This document shows, in pieces, positions 63,081 to 64,000 of a stretch of 64,000 bases of DNA. Origin of the DNA: Siphlonurus alternatus (Eukaryota > Arthropoda > Insecta > Ephemeroptera > Siphlonuridae); assembly GCA_949825025.1 (NCBI GenBank), contig OX463779.1:24038816-24102815 (forward strand). The letters run 5' to 3'. Position 1 is the stretch's first letter, and each line of letters starts with the position of its first letter. The notes beneath the pieces were generated by a model that saw only the letters and a program-made list of their open reading frames with translations, searched no databases and was not told the origin of the DNA. The position numbers and the translations under genes are program-made.

Positions 63081-64000
63081 GTTTTATTATTAACTTTCTA
63101 TTCAATCGATTGTAATTAGTAATAAATATTAAAATTAAAATAAAACAATTCATATATTGAATGTTATTATATTATATATAAGATTTGTATAGGACAATAA
63201 AGCCACAATTAAATACATTCTGATCGAGTTAGTTCTGGGAACTCCTCGCAGTCTTTTGATATTGCTATAGGTTGCAAACAAAACACGCGGGGCATGCACA
63301 CAGTCGGGAGCAGTTGGCTCCAAACCACCGACCGACCGGCTACTGGAGTGTATCAATCATAGTGGGTAATCTGATGGTCGGGTAGGCAGCCGGCAAGCAG
63401 CTACTGCAGTCAGCAACACCGTATATCGAGCACATAAATCATAAAGCCGAGCGCTACTACCGCTGCTATCTCACACCACCGCTCTCACAACATTTGGAGT
63501 ACGCGTTAAACTGTGTCGGCATTAAGTGCGATCAATTTTTTTTAAATATTAAAAAAAATATATATAAAGGCTTACGGCTAAATTTTATAAAAAAAAAAGA
63601 GGAATTTGAAATACTAATTGCGCATTTTTGATATTATAGCCAAGCCCCCAATGAATAATCGAATATCACGCCTAAGGTGTCAAAAAACTAAGAGAGAAGG
63701 TATGGAAAAGTGGGCCATATAGATCGAATGTTGCAGATCATATAGAGATGATTGGTGTGTACAAGACAAAAAAGTAATGTAAAATATACATTATATAGCA
63801 CGATTACATGTCTAGATTAACAAGTGGTTTTTGACGCAATATAAACAATTATTTTTTTAAGTATTAAAACATTGGATACTCTGATACGTTTTATACATTT
63901 TTTTTTATTAAAAGATAATAATAAGTTATAACATGTTTTGTTATAGTATCATCACAGTAATAATATAATTGTTATAAAAATTAGCACTTAAAGTAACAAT

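Larger units (their letters stand above)
61156..64000 (-). other. Upstream intron (presumed) with GC-richer islands
   Basis: Because the exon at 61155 starts inside a codon, the gene must continue to higher coordinates. Islands at 62420-62540, 62590-62830 and 63230-63530 contain no frame with matching phase and good splice sites, so the next exon is probably outside the window. The diverged direct repeats lie here. Confidence 0.5.

Overview
This window is animal nuclear DNA, most likely from an arthropod or another invertebrate; a decapod-like crustacean is possible but only a guess. The background is very AT-rich and carries long A/T homopolymers and (TA)n, (GA)n, (CT)n and (CA)n tracts. It is studded with short GC-richer islands of about 100-500 bp that are full of undepleted CpG, which argues against a CpG-methylated vertebrate. 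There is no long open reading frame, no operon, no bacterial-style gene, no rRNA, no CRISPR array, and no tRNA that I could support.

The only well-supported gene is on the minus strand at the right end. It consists of a 248-nt exon at 61155-60908 and a terminal 143-nt coding exon at 57201-57059, separated by a 3.7-kb intron. The donor, the acceptor, the split codon and the stop codon all agree. Together the two exons encode the last ~129 residues of a Ser/Thr/Gly-rich protein with an acidic C-terminus. I do not recognise it. Its upstream exons lie beyond the window or were not identified. A GC-rich reading frame at 52213-51813 on the same strand has an acceptor of matching phase and might be an alternative last exon.

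Positions 1 to about 56900 are a gene desert downstream of that gene. It holds six palindromic or foldback elements: a long-armed palindrome at 3703-4112; two copies of a TTAA-flanked foldback MITE at 17768-18182 and 57622-58014 (the second inside the gene's intron); a related pair at 23889-24202 and 46599-46916; and a hAT-type MITE at 27685-27857 with a perfect 8-bp target duplication. It also holds a hairpin at 30601-30698, several diverged tandem duplications, and microsatellites.

The GC-richer islands look more like regulatory or conserved non-coding DNA than exons. They contain TATA boxes with GC-rich flanks, homeodomain-like, octamer and nuclear-receptor sites, G-quadruplex-forming runs, a clear excess of the palindrome TGACGTCA (ten copies), and several CTCF-like motifs. 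One unexplained pattern is a dispersed ~30-bp motif centred on AAGTTGCATA, found at about ten places and clustered at 12.35-12.68 kb and 41.38-42.29 kb. No known family explains it from sequence alone.
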